From the NCBI GenBank assembly GCA_966211965.1, contig CBIHON010000014.1, forward strand, positions 49,269 through 113,268: a stretch of 64,000 nt of DNA, in the 5' to 3' direction. Every line of letters begins with the position of its first letter. Positions within the stretch are counted from its first letter, which is position 1. Under the pieces are notes generated by a model. It did no database searches. It had not been told where the DNA came from and saw nothing but the letters and a program-made list of their open reading frames with translations. Shown here piece by piece: positions 47,070 to 55,903 of the stretch. This DNA comes from CBIHON01 sp966211965 (lineage in GTDB: Bacteria > Pseudomonadota > Gammaproteobacteria > Burkholderiales > Burkholderiaceae_D). Both the position numbers and the translations under genes were made by a program.

Positions 47070-47666
47070 TTATTTCTTGTCGAAACTGACGGCGGGCGCG
47101 GTCGAAATCGCTTTCTCGTTTTCTACCGTGAAGGATGGCTTGACCTCGTAATGGAACACCATCGCGGTCAGGTTGGTCGGAAAGCTGCGCGCCAGGACGT
47201 TGTAATCGCGCACTGTCTGGATATAACGCTGGCGTGCCACGGTGATGCGATTTTCCGTGCCTTCCAGTTGCGATTGCAGATCGCGGAAACTGGTGTCGGC
47301 TTTCAGATTCGGATAGCGCTCCGACACCGCCATCAGGCGCGACAGGGCAGAAGACAACTCGCCTTGCACCTGCTGGAATTTCTGAAAAGCCGCCGGATTG
47401 TTCAATACCTCCGGCGTGACCTGGAAGCTGGTTGCCGCTGAACGGGCCTTGACCACCGCTTCCAGGGTCTCCCTCTCATGGGCCGCGTAGCCCTTGACCG
47501 TATTGACCAGATTGGGAATCAGGTCGGCGCGGCGCTGGTACTGGTTTACTACCTCGCTCCAGGCCGCCTTGATGCTTTCATCCTTGGACTGGAACTCGTT
47601 ATAGCCGCAGGCGCTCAGCATCGAAACCAGAGTCGTGATCGCCAAAAGTTTCAACCATGTTTTCAT
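47070..47666 (-). CDS. lemA: LemA family lipoprotein
   Basis: 198 residues from the ATG at 47666. The lipobox-like LVSMLSACG and the QYQRRADLIPNLVNTVKGYAAHERETLEAV motif define LemA. It heads the lemA-TPM-TPM operon (gap of 12 bases to the next gene). Bacterial LemA is a helical, membrane-anchored protein with unsettled function. Confidence 0.93.
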   Translation of the reverse strand: MKTWLKLLAITTLVSMLSACGYNEFQSKDESIKAAWSEVVNQYQRRADLIPNLVNTVKGYAAHERETLEAVVKARSAATSFQVTPEVLNNPAAFQKFQQVQGELSSALSRLMAVSERYPNLKADTSFRDLQSQLEGTENRITVARQRYIQTVRDYNVLARSFPTNLTAMVFHYEVKPSFTVENEKAISTAPAVSFDKK

Positions 47667-47724
47667 CGGAATTTCTTTCAATAAAAAGTGTTTCAACGGA
47701 ATAAACCGGCCATGCCGCCGGCTC

Positions 47725-47949
47725 CTATATGGCGCTCTTTATGCGCGGCTTCAACAGTACGGTGCTCATTGCCGTCAGAATCAGCACCATGGCCGCATAA
47801 TCCTGCCAATGCGGGATTTCGTCCAGCATCCATGCCCCGGAAAATACCCCGACCACCGGGATCATCATCACGATGATCGGCCAGTTGATGTCCCAAAACC
47901 GGGTGATCAACACCAGGAAGATCCGGTCTTTGCGCGAAAGTGAAGTCAT
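47725..47949 (-). pseudogene. EamA (DMT) transporter remnant with internal deletion
   Basis: A frame of 74 codons joins the start of an EamA transporter (SRKDRIFLVLITRFWDINWPI, first span) directly to the end of one (VVGVFSGAWMLDEIPHWQDYAAMVLILTAM, last two spans). A whole transporter has about 290 residues, so about three quarters is missing with the frame kept. It lies between pyrF and lemA. Confidence 0.7.
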
Positions 47950-48021
47950 GGAGGAACGATAGCACAGGGGACGAGAGCGGCACGTTACAATGCTTGGGTT
48001 TGAAAACATTCGGGCCTCGTC

Positions 48022-48849
48022 ATGACCTACATCAATAAATTACACGCCGCCTGGACGGCCAACAATTCCCTCTTGTGCGTCGGCCTCGACCCCGATGTCA
48101 CGAAGATGCCGGCCGAGCTGAAAGGCGAACAGGACGCCATTTTCAAATTCTGCAAAGCGATCATCGATGCCACCGCCGACACGGCCTGCGCCTTCAAGCC
48201 GCAAATCGCCTACTTTGCCGCGCTCGGCGCCGAAGACCAGTTGCAAGCCGTCTGCGACTACCTGCGCGAGACCTACCCGCACATCCCGCTGATACTTGAC
48301 GCCAAGCGCGGCGATATCGGCGCCACCGCCGAACAGTATGCGCGCGAAGCTTTCGAGCGCTATGGCGCCGATGCGGTGACGATCAACCCTTACATGGGTT
48401 TCGACTCGGTCGCGCCCTACCTCGAAAGAAAGGACCGCGGCGCCATCATCCTATGCCGCACCTCCAACCCGGGCGGCTCGGACCTGCAATTCCTCATGGT
48501 GGACGGCAAGCCGCTTTACCAGCACGTCGCGCGTCTGGTCGCGGAAAAATGGAATACCAACGGCCAGTGCGGCCTGGTGGTCGGCGCCACCTTTCCGGCC
48601 GAGCTGGCGCAGGTACGCAGCATCGTCGGCGACATGCCCTTGCTGGTACCGGGCGTCGGTGCGCAAGGCGGAGACGTGCAGGCAACGGTAACGGCCGGCA
48701 GGACCGCCGCCGGGACCGGCATGATGATCAATTCCTCGCGGGCGATCTTGTATGCGAAGCCGGATGATAAAAGCGGCGAGAGCTTCGTTCAGGCCGCGCG
48801 CCGGGTGGCGCTCGAGACGCGCGATGCAATCAATCAGTTCAGGACCTGA
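48022..48849 (+). CDS. pyrF: Orotidine 5'-phosphate decarboxylase
   Basis: 275 residues, the longer type 2 form of OMP decarboxylase. The catalytic loop LDAKRGDIGATAEQYA carries the Lys-Asp pair. It makes UMP in pyrimidine biosynthesis. An FMN reductase gene starts 9 bases downstream. Confidence 0.97.
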   Translation: MTYINKLHAAWTANNSLLCVGLDPDVTKMPAELKGEQDAIFKFCKAIIDATADTACAFKPQIAYFAALGAEDQLQAVCDYLRETYPHIPLILDAKRGDIGATAEQYAREAFERYGADAVTINPYMGFDSVAPYLERKDRGAIILCRTSNPGGSDLQFLMVDGKPLYQHVARLVAEKWNTNGQCGLVVGATFPAELAQVRSIVGDMPLLVPGVGAQGGDVQATVTAGRTAAGTGMMINSSRAILYAKPDDKSGESFVQAARRVALETRDAINQFRT

Positions 48850-48858
48850 TCGGCCAGG

Positions 48859-49413
48859 ATGAACACATTGCGCGCTATACGAATTCTTGCGATCTCCGGC
48901 AGCCTGCGTGCCGCGTCCTCGAACACCGCCGTCTTGCGCGCCGCGATTGCCTTGGCGCCGCCCGGGGTCGAGATTGCGATCTATGGCGGCATCGGCGACC
49001 TGCCGCATTTCAATCCTGATCTGGAAGGGAATGAGGCGGAGTCGGTGCTTGATTTCCGCACACGGATAAAGGCAGCCGACGGCGTCTTGATCGCCTGCCC
49101 GGAATATGCGCACGGCGTGCCCGGCACGATGAAGAATGCCTTGGACTGGGTAGTGGGCAGCAGCGAATTCGTCGGCAAGCCGGTTGCGCTGGTCAATGCA
49201 TCGCCGCGGGCGGCGATGGCGCAGGAATCATTGGCGGAGACCCTAGGCGTGATGTCGGCGGCATTGATCGGCGCAGCATCGATCCGTCTGCCCTTGCCGA
49301 ACAGCCGGCTCGATACCGCCGGGATTCTCGCCGACGCGGAATTGACAGATGCGCTTCGCACGGCGCTGGCAACTTTTGCGGCAGCCATCGAGGCCGGGTC
49401 ATCCGGCCGATAA
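48859..49413 (+). CDS. NADPH-dependent FMN reductase
   Basis: 184 residues. RILAISGSLRAASSNTAVLRAA is the flavodoxin-like phosphate loop, and ACPEYAHGVPGTMKNALDWV is the FMN-binding signature of the YieF/ChrR group. It reduces flavin or quinones with NAD(P)H. The physiological substrate is not known. Confidence 0.93.
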   Translation: MNTLRAIRILAISGSLRAASSNTAVLRAAIALAPPGVEIAIYGGIGDLPHFNPDLEGNEAESVLDFRTRIKAADGVLIACPEYAHGVPGTMKNALDWVVGSSEFVGKPVALVNASPRAAMAQESLAETLGVMSAALIGAASIRLPLPNSRLDTAGILADAELTDALRTALATFAAAIEAGSSGR

Positions 49414-49518
49414 ATTCGTCCTGCCGCCGGCGATACTTGCTCGATGCCGGCCGGGTGCTGTGATAGGCTATTGCAAATGTCCGCAAATCATTTTCTTGGC
49501 CTCATGAGCGAGTAAAAA

Positions 49519-50415
49519 ATGACTGAAAACTGGCTGGAGACGCTGCGCGAAGTGCTTGATCATGTCGAATACGGGGTGGTCATTCTCGACGACGGATTGA
49601 AGACACGTTTTATCAACCGCTCTTTCCGGCACATGTGGACCCTGCCGGAATTCACGCCGGCCGAAGATCATCCGTTCGAAATGCTGATGCAACTGGGCCG
49701 CGACAGCGTCCATGAGGATATCTTGCAGGAAGAGGTACGGGATTACGTTTCCGACCGCATCGCACGAGTGGTTGCCGGGCATGACGGGCCAAAACTGATC
49801 AGGCTGATCGATGGCCGCATCATCAAGTACGAATGCATTTCGCTGCCGAGCGGCGGCCGCATGCTCAGCTACACCGACCAGACCGAATTGATCAAGGCGG
49901 TCGAGAAACTCGAATCCGTGGTGAACATCGACGCGCTCACGCAGATCCACAATCGGCGTTACATCTATACCTGCGGCCAAAACGAGGTGGCGCGCGCGCG
50001 GCGCTACCGCCGTCAGGTTTCGGTCATCATGCTCGACCTCGATCACTTCAAGCAGGTCAATGAAACGCACGGGCACGCGGCCGGCGATGCGTTGCTGTGT
50101 GCCGTGGCGCGCTGTTGCCGTGACGTGACCAGGGCGACCGATCTGGTCGGTCGTCTCGGCGGCGCGGAGTTCGGGCTGGTCTTGCCGGAAACCTCGATCT
50201 CCGCCGCCATCACCGTGGCCGACAAATTGCGCAAGGAAATTGCGGAAACCGTTTCGCATCTCGGCACGCTGGAGTTGCGTGCCACCGCCAGCATTGGCGT
50301 GGCCAGTCTGACCGAGCAAGACAAGGACTTCGAAGACGTGCTGCGCAGTGCGGAGAATTCGTTAAACATTGCCAAGCAAGGCGGACGCGACAGGGTGGTC
50401 GCGGAAACGCGCTGA
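49519..50415 (+). CDS. PAS-GGDEF protein with degenerate GGAEF site
   Basis: 298 residues. A PAS-like sensor (about 8-125; VEYGVVILDDGLKTRFINRSFRHMW) is followed by a GGDEF domain (about 135-298). The first metal ligand is kept (D173 in LDLDHFK), but the signature is GGAEF (214-218), so the acidic third position is replaced by Ala. An RATD inhibitory-site motif lies five residues upstream. It probably has low or no cyclase activity and may act as a c-di-GMP receptor. It is followed 26 bases later by a second GGDEF gene. Confidence 0.85.
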   Translation: MTENWLETLREVLDHVEYGVVILDDGLKTRFINRSFRHMWTLPEFTPAEDHPFEMLMQLGRDSVHEDILQEEVRDYVSDRIARVVAGHDGPKLIRLIDGRIIKYECISLPSGGRMLSYTDQTELIKAVEKLESVVNIDALTQIHNRRYIYTCGQNEVARARRYRRQVSVIMLDLDHFKQVNETHGHAAGDALLCAVARCCRDVTRATDLVGRLGGAEFGLVLPETSISAAITVADKLRKEIAETVSHLGTLELRATASIGVASLTEQDKDFEDVLRSAENSLNIAKQGGRDRVVAETR

Positions 50416-50441
50416 TGGTATAACAGAGAGGTGGAGTTCGG

Positions 50442-51074
50442 ATGGAAAAAGGACTGAATTCTTGCAGCAAATGCGAACGCCTGGAAAACCAATTGGCGGA
50501 AAAGGATAGAGAGATTCAGGCTTTGCTCGCCAAGATCGAGGACTTGTCCCGCCATGACCCCCTCACGGGCGCGCTCAATCGACGTAGCCTTACCCAAATA
50601 TTGAGCGCCGAACTGCAGCGCTCGCAGCGAACCGGCCATCCCTTTTGTTTCGCCATCGTCAGCCTCGATCATTTCAAACAGGTCAATGAAAAATACGGAC
50701 ATCCCGTCGGCGACATCGTATTGAAGACCGTATCCGAAACCGCGATCGGCTTGTTGAGGGTCCTGGACAGCTTTGCGCGGCTCGGCGGCAAGGAGTTCGG
50801 CATCGTCATGCCGGCTACCTGGCTGGACCAGGGCGCAATGGCCGTGAATCGGCTTGCCAAGGCAGTCGCCGAAGGAGAGTGGAACCATGTTGCGCCCGGC
50901 TACGCCGCCACGTTCTCGAGCGGGATCACCAGCAATGCCCTCGGTGATACGGCCGAATCAATCATCAAGCGCGCGGAAAATGCGCTCTTCCAAGCCAAGA
51001 GCGAAGGAAGAAATCGCATCGTCATGGCGGAGGAACCTTTGCCTTCCGGGCTGTTGGATGGCGGCGATGACTAG
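50442..51074 (+). CDS. GGDEF protein with degenerate GGKEF site, likely inactive
   Basis: 210 residues: a coiled-coil start with CxxC (C8, C11) and a GGDEF domain from about residue 36. Both metal ligands are lost: the DxD position reads S74-L-D, and the signature is GGKEF (115-119). The I-site RVLD (106-109) is intact. It is therefore a probable non-catalytic c-di-GMP binding protein or a partner of the upstream PAS-GGDEF protein. Confidence 0.85.
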   Translation: MEKGLNSCSKCERLENQLAEKDREIQALLAKIEDLSRHDPLTGALNRRSLTQILSAELQRSQRTGHPFCFAIVSLDHFKQVNEKYGHPVGDIVLKTVSETAIGLLRVLDSFARLGGKEFGIVMPATWLDQGAMAVNRLAKAVAEGEWNHVAPGYAATFSSGITSNALGDTAESIIKRAENALFQAKSEGRNRIVMAEEPLPSGLLDGGDD

Positions 51075-51198
51075 TGCTGAGACTCATAAATTTACGCCTT
51101 GCCCTGCACGCCACGCATGCGTCCTTTCCTTCCGACCCAGCTGTTACAGTTCCAGGCCGGATAAAGGATAAATCTCCTCATCGCCCCGAAAAACTTCA

Positions 51199-51768
51199 AT
51201 GGCATCCCAGCGTCACGATTTGCGCCATCGCGCGGCCATCCTTTTCGCCTTCATCGGCGCGATCTGGGTCATCAGTCTTCTGAACGCGACCATGTTCGCG
51301 GGCCGTCTTACGGACTTTGGCATTTTGCCCCGCACCGAGCATGGATTGGCAGGCATTGCCTTCGCACCTTTCCTCCACGGCAGCATCGATCATCTGCTTG
51401 CCAATACGAGCGGGATATTGATTTTCGGCGGCCTGGTCGTGCTTCGCAACAGGCGTCATTTCTGGGCGGTGACGCTGATCGGCGCGTTGGTTAGCGGCGC
51501 CGGGACTTGGCTGGTCGGCAGGCCGGCGATGCACATCGGTGCGAGCGGCATCGTCTTTGCCTACTTCGGTTATCTGCTGTTTACCGGCATATTCGAACGG
51601 CGGCTGTGGCCGCTCCTGCTGTCCTGCCTCGTGTTCGCGCTGTGGGGGCCTACGCTGTATGGCGTTCTCCCTCTACAGAGCGGCGTGTCTTGGGAAGGGC
51701 ATGCGTTCGGTTTGCTAGGCGGGATTCTGGCTGCGTGGCTGCTGGCCCGACGCGGGGGACGAAGATAG
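51199..51768 (+). CDS. Rhomboid-family intramembrane serine protease
   Basis: 189 residues with six spans. The catalytic dyad is in HIGASGIVFAY (Ser in GASG) and SWEGHAFGLLGG (His). Substrates are unknown. It is convergent with the large minus-strand GGDEF gene. Confidence 0.9.
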   Translation: MASQRHDLRHRAAILFAFIGAIWVISLLNATMFAGRLTDFGILPRTEHGLAGIAFAPFLHGSIDHLLANTSGILIFGGLVVLRNRRHFWAVTLIGALVSGAGTWLVGRPAMHIGASGIVFAYFGYLLFTGIFERRLWPLLLSCLVFALWGPTLYGVLPLQSGVSWEGHAFGLLGGILAAWLLARRGGRR

Positions 51769-51847
51769 GCTATGCCAGGCAGGCGGCCAAAAACTTTGTC
51801 GATGCAGACCTGATTTGCTCCGCACAAGCAGGCGAACTGCCGTTTCT

Positions 51848-54100
51848 TTAGCGCTCATCTTGATCGCCTGAACCAGCTTCGATCAACTGCTTGTGAGCTT
51901 CCAGTTCCGATATCCACTTCTTGTACACTGAAGACTTCAGTCCATCCAGGTTTTGCGTCGTCGCCAATTCAATGAGCCTGAGGATTTCATGCTTCCCAAC
52001 CTGTTCGCGTTCCTTGATTTCCAATGCCGCTTTGGCGCAAGCGATTGCGTAGTTGCCTCTCGTTGCGACCTCAAGCCCTTTGAGCAAGTCGTAGGCTTCC
52101 TGATATTTCCCAAGCCGTACCTTGAGTAATCCAAGGTTGGCGCGAAAGGTCTTTGTCTCCGGCTCTTGCGTGCATGCGGTGGCAAACGCAAGTTCCGCCA
52201 AGTGAAAATTACTCAGATCGTCAGATGTCAGGATCGTCAGTCCCAACTGGTTTTCCATGCGTGGATCGCGCAAGCCAATGGCCTTGAATGCGCGGTAGTC
52301 GACGATCGCGTCTTCCGTATTTCTCTCATCGCGCCAGGAGAGAAGAACTTTGTTAGGCGAGAAATAAGAAAAAGACGTTTTTGTCCTATGCCTGTTGGTC
52401 GCGACATACAGCGCAGCGCGGGCGAAATGCAAGACATTGTCCACTGTTTGCTGAGCGCCTTCAGGGAGCAGGGAAGATAAATAGATTCCAGCTCTCGATG
52501 GAAAGTGAGCGTCGATTTGCTCTATGTATGCCTCGACGTATCGCTTCTCTTCAGCCACATCATGCAGTTCGGCAGTTCTTTGCATCGTGACGTAAAAATT
52601 GGCGCCGTTTCCGGTAAATACTTCCGTGGCTGGCGGAAAGAGCATATGTACCAGTGTCACGTATTCCGACAATCGGCGCGATCGCTTTTCCACATCTGTC
52701 GTACTGTCAACGGGGAACAGGTTCAGAACCGCCAGAAGCTTGCCGTCGTTTATCAGAGACTCCAGGCGCTCGTAAAGCCTTTCGCGTTTCCCCACGGGGA
52801 GGGCGTAATGGCGCTGGTGCGGAAGGTGAGGGCGCGAGCCCACTGCGCGACGGCGCAAGAGTGCACCTGCCGGTATCGCCTCGTTGGTTTTGCGTGCGGT
52901 GACAATACAGGTGCTGATCTGCTCTTGCGGATGAAGCACATGTATCTCCGCACTCGGGACTGCAATATAAGAACCGATTTTTTTCTTTGAGCGGCCATCG
53001 TCCTTGACGCAGTCTTCTTCCCCGGTAAACGGCGGAAAATAGACATCGAAGATATCGCCGTTTCTCACGTTCACGTTGGTGCCGATGTCGATCAAGGCAA
53101 GATCCGAATCGGCATGGTATTCGATCACCCTGCCATGCCGGGAGCGAATGTCCTGAAAGAAGCGGACGCAGTTCCGTCCATCGCTTTTTGCCCGATAAAG
53201 GGCAAGATCTGCATCGCGGCGCACGCGATCGAGCAATTCCTTCAGCGGTTGCTTTTCCTGCGGTACTTGGGCCGAAGCGACACCCATGCTGGCCAGCACA
53301 TGCGAAGGAAAATCTTCCCGCGAGAACGCCGCTCCATTTATTTCCTGAATCTCTGAATTGTCCGGCAGTGCGGGGTGGCGGATCTTTGAAAGAATCACGC
53401 TTGCCATCTCGCCCAGCTTGCTTTGCGAAAAACTCCCTGTGGCGATGATTTCAAACTCTTCTCCTCCGGGTCTGCTCAAAAAGAGCTTGCCGTCGTATCC
53501 TTCCTGCAAGGCGTTTGCCGCAGCCTTCAGGCGAGTGGCGAAGATTGCCAGGATGGTATCGCCGGCGTCATGGCCATAGGTATCGTTGATTTGCTTGAAA
53601 TGATCAATGTCACAAGTGAAAACGGCAAGCGCGTCCGTTGGAGAGTCCTGTTGTTCCGAGCTGGCTTCATGGACGTCTTCCGACAAATGCCGGAAATGCT
53701 GATCCAGTGCCAGCTTCATGCCATTCCTGTTCAGCAAGCCGGTAAGGGGATCGTGGTTGGCGAAAAATGCTTGATTTGCCGTTTGTATGCGCTCGGTTAT
53801 CTCCTTGTGCCGCCGTACCAAAGTGGACCTTTGCGTTTTAGGCGCGACCGGAAGCGCAACGGCGACCGTGTTCTTGCTGAGCCAGAAGAATGCTGAATAT
53901 CCGCCGCCTGGCTCTTGAACCTTGGTGAACTTGTCCTTGTGCCTGATGTTCAGTTGAGCGAGCAACACGCTGTTCGTGACCGCACTGTCCAATTTCGCAT
54001 CCATCCACATGGCGCTCTTTGAAATGTACAAACTGGCGCGGGACAGGTCGCGGGATTTTGCCAGTTCTTGCAAAAAATACGGTGCGACTACGTAATCCAT
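51848..54100 (-). CDS. Large multidomain GGDEF protein with degenerate second GGDEF-like domain and TPR-like tail
   Basis: 750 residues. About 1-110 is an N-terminal region without a recognised fold. A GGDEF domain follows (about 112-318): metal ligand D164 (CDIDHFKQIND) and GGEEF (212-216) are intact, with no RxxD inhibitory site five residues upstream. About 321-420 contains an OB/FlgT-C-like region (VIEYHADSDLALIDIGTNVN, then GDIFDVYFPPFTG). About 440-585 resembles a second GGDEF domain without active residues, ending in RAALYVATNRHRTKTSFSYF. The tail (about 600-750) is helical and TPR-like (GLLKVRLGKYQEAYDLLKG). An active diguanylate cyclase is likely. A good RBS (AAGGA) precedes the ATG. 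Confidence 0.8.
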   Translation of the reverse strand: MDYVVAPYFLQELAKSRDLSRASLYISKSAMWMDAKLDSAVTNSVLLAQLNIRHKDKFTKVQEPGGGYSAFFWLSKNTVAVALPVAPKTQRSTLVRRHKEITERIQTANQAFFANHDPLTGLLNRNGMKLALDQHFRHLSEDVHEASSEQQDSPTDALAVFTCDIDHFKQINDTYGHDAGDTILAIFATRLKAAANALQEGYDGKLFLSRPGGEEFEIIATGSFSQSKLGEMASVILSKIRHPALPDNSEIQEINGAAFSREDFPSHVLASMGVASAQVPQEKQPLKELLDRVRRDADLALYRAKSDGRNCVRFFQDIRSRHGRVIEYHADSDLALIDIGTNVNVRNGDIFDVYFPPFTGEEDCVKDDGRSKKKIGSYIAVPSAEIHVLHPQEQISTCIVTARKTNEAIPAGALLRRRAVGSRPHLPHQRHYALPVGKRERLYERLESLINDGKLLAVLNLFPVDSTTDVEKRSRRLSEYVTLVHMLFPPATEVFTGNGANFYVTMQRTAELHDVAEEKRYVEAYIEQIDAHFPSRAGIYLSSLLPEGAQQTVDNVLHFARAALYVATNRHRTKTSFSYFSPNKVLLSWRDERNTEDAIVDYRAFKAIGLRDPRMENQLGLTILTSDDLSNFHLAELAFATACTQEPETKTFRANLGLLKVRLGKYQEAYDLLKGLEVATRGNYAIACAKAALEIKEREQVGKHEILRLIELATTQNLDGLKSSVYKKWISELEAHKQLIEAGSGDQDER

Positions 54101-54190
54101 TCTTCAATCCTTACAGAAAAAGGGCGACAGTCATTCGATTGGAAACCGATGCGACTGCGCGATGTAACAAGCACCGGTCGCCAATACGTA

Positions 54191-55147
54191 TCAGACGCGG
54201 TTCAACTGCCCCGTCTTACTCAGACGATATCGCGCGAAGTCTTCTGCCAAAAACAAGTGGCCATGATAGTTTTCTGCAGCCTCGGCCCGTATATCCTCAA
54301 TTGAAGGGGATTGGCCGGTGTTGGCCTGGTAGCGAGGGCTGAAATGGGTAAGGACCAGGTTGGGTAGCGCGATGGATTGCGCAAACGAGGCGACCGCACC
54401 GGCCGCGCTGTGGCCGACGCCTTCGCCAATCTTGTCTGCGATTGCTTGCGTGTAGGTGGCTTCATGAACGAGAACCTGCGCCTGCCTGCATGTTTCGGCC
54501 AACAGTTCTGGCCGGTCGTTGTCTCCGCCTACGACGATACGCCTCGGCTTGTGGGGAAAGCAAACGTAGTCGCTGCTCTTGAGCATCCTTCCTTCATGGA
54601 CGACATCGACACCTTTTCTAAGCTGTCCCCAGATGGGCCCCTGAGGAACGCCGTCTGTTGAAAGCTTTTCAGTATTCAGGGCCGGTTCGAGCTGTGCTTC
54701 GGTAAAGCTATAGGCAAACGACGGAACACGATGGGAAAGCGCGGTGACGTCGACAAGTAAATTGTTGCTCTTCCAATCCGCAAGCGACTCGGTAGAGGAA
54801 AACTGCAACTCAAACGGCAGGAAGAGCTGGGTCAGTTGTTGTGTCGCTTTGATCCATCCCTCTATTGCGGCAGGGGCGATGATCTGAAGCGGCTTCTTTC
54901 TGCCGGACATTCCCGCACTGGCCAACAGCCCAGGCAAGCCATAGCAATGATCGCCGTGAACATGGGTAATGAACACCGCGTGCAAGTCGTGCAGCGAGAG
55001 GGGCGTGTGAAGCAACTGATGCTGCGTGCCCTCGCCGCAGTCCACCAGGTACCAGGCGCTGCTGGTTTCTTCCAGCAAGGCCAGAGCGGTTACGTTGCGC
55101 TTTTTTGTAGGGGTTCCGGATGAGGTTCCAAGAAAAAGTATGTCCAC
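54191..55147 (-). CDS. rnz: Ribonuclease Z
   Basis: 318 residues starting at GTG (55147) with GAGGAT nearby; no ATG is available. The metallo-beta-lactamase motif HVHGDHCYG and the N-terminal DILFLGTSSGTPTKKRNV are clear, as is the late LVLTHFSPRY. It processes tRNA 3' ends. The PncC gene lies upstream on the same strand, about 140 bases apart. Confidence 0.93.
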   Translation of the reverse strand: MDILFLGTSSGTPTKKRNVTALALLEETSSAWYLVDCGEGTQHQLLHTPLSLHDLHAVFITHVHGDHCYGLPGLLASAGMSGRKKPLQIIAPAAIEGWIKATQQLTQLFLPFELQFSSTESLADWKSNNLLVDVTALSHRVPSFAYSFTEAQLEPALNTEKLSTDGVPQGPIWGQLRKGVDVVHEGRMLKSSDYVCFPHKPRRIVVGGDNDRPELLAETCRQAQVLVHEATYTQAIADKIGEGVGHSAAGAVASFAQSIALPNLVLTHFSPRYQANTGQSPSIEDIRAEAAENYHGHLFLAEDFARYRLSKTGQLNRV

Positions 55148-55289
55148 GAAAATCCTCGAATATTTTGAATAACCCTTGCAAGGGCCGTGTCCTGATTCAG
55201 GCGTGCAGTACGCGCGCATGTGCCGTCATGATGCAGCTTGATGGCGACGCCGTTGAGCTGCAACCGGGCATGCGTGAAATTGCCGAACG

Positions 55290-55775
55290 TCAGGCTTTCT
55301 CCAGAAAGCGCAATAAACCTTGCAGTGCGTGCGCAACGCTCTGGCGCCGCACCGCTTGCCGGTCGCCGGCAAATACCAGGCGTTCGGTATGCGTGCTTTG
55401 GTCCTTGGCCCAAGCGAAGCAGACGGTGCCGACCGGCTTGCCCGGCACTTCCCCGCCCGGTCCGGCAATGCCGGTGGTGGAGAGGCTGACGCCGGCGGTG
55501 CTGTTGGCAAGCGCGCCGATGGCCATGGCTTGCGCGACTTCTTCGCTGACGGCGCCGTGCTGCGCGATCAATGCTGAGGGGATATCGAGCAGCGCTGTTT
55601 TGGACTCGTTCGAATAGGTGACGAAACCACAGTCGAACCATTCCGAACTGCCGGGAATTTCAGTGATGGCTTGAGCTACGCCGCCGCCGGTACAGGATTC
55701 GGCAGTCGCCAGAAACAAGCCTTTCTTTTTGAGTGCGGCGCCGGCCTGGGCTGCCAAATCGATGATGTCGTCCAT
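55290..55775 (-). CDS. pncC: Nicotinamide-nucleotide amidase (CinA C-terminal, PncC)
   Basis: 161 residues, a stand-alone CinA-C domain. AESCTGGGVAQAIT and the 'TGIAGPGGEVPGKPVGTVCF' type motif are diagnostic. It deamidates NMN in pyridine nucleotide recycling. Confidence 0.93.
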   Translation of the reverse strand: MDDIIDLAAQAGAALKKKGLFLATAESCTGGGVAQAITEIPGSSEWFDCGFVTYSNESKTALLDIPSALIAQHGAVSEEVAQAMAIGALANSTAGVSLSTTGIAGPGGEVPGKPVGTVCFAWAKDQSTHTERLVFAGDRQAVRRQSVAHALQGLLRFLEKA

Positions 55776-55903
55776 GCTGGTACTTTGTCTGTTTATACAG
55801 GAGGATTACTTTATCATCCTATGTCCGTTGTTCATTGCCAAATTGGTTTGAAACAACCGGTGCGACGAAGTACAAAGCCTCAATGTCCCTTGCCGGCGTA
55901 GGC

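Noticed and set aside
47693..47983. A 96-codon minus-strand frame overlapping the EamA remnant.
   Set aside because: It is the other frame of the same stretch and has no membrane character, whereas the alternative frame matches EamA ends.
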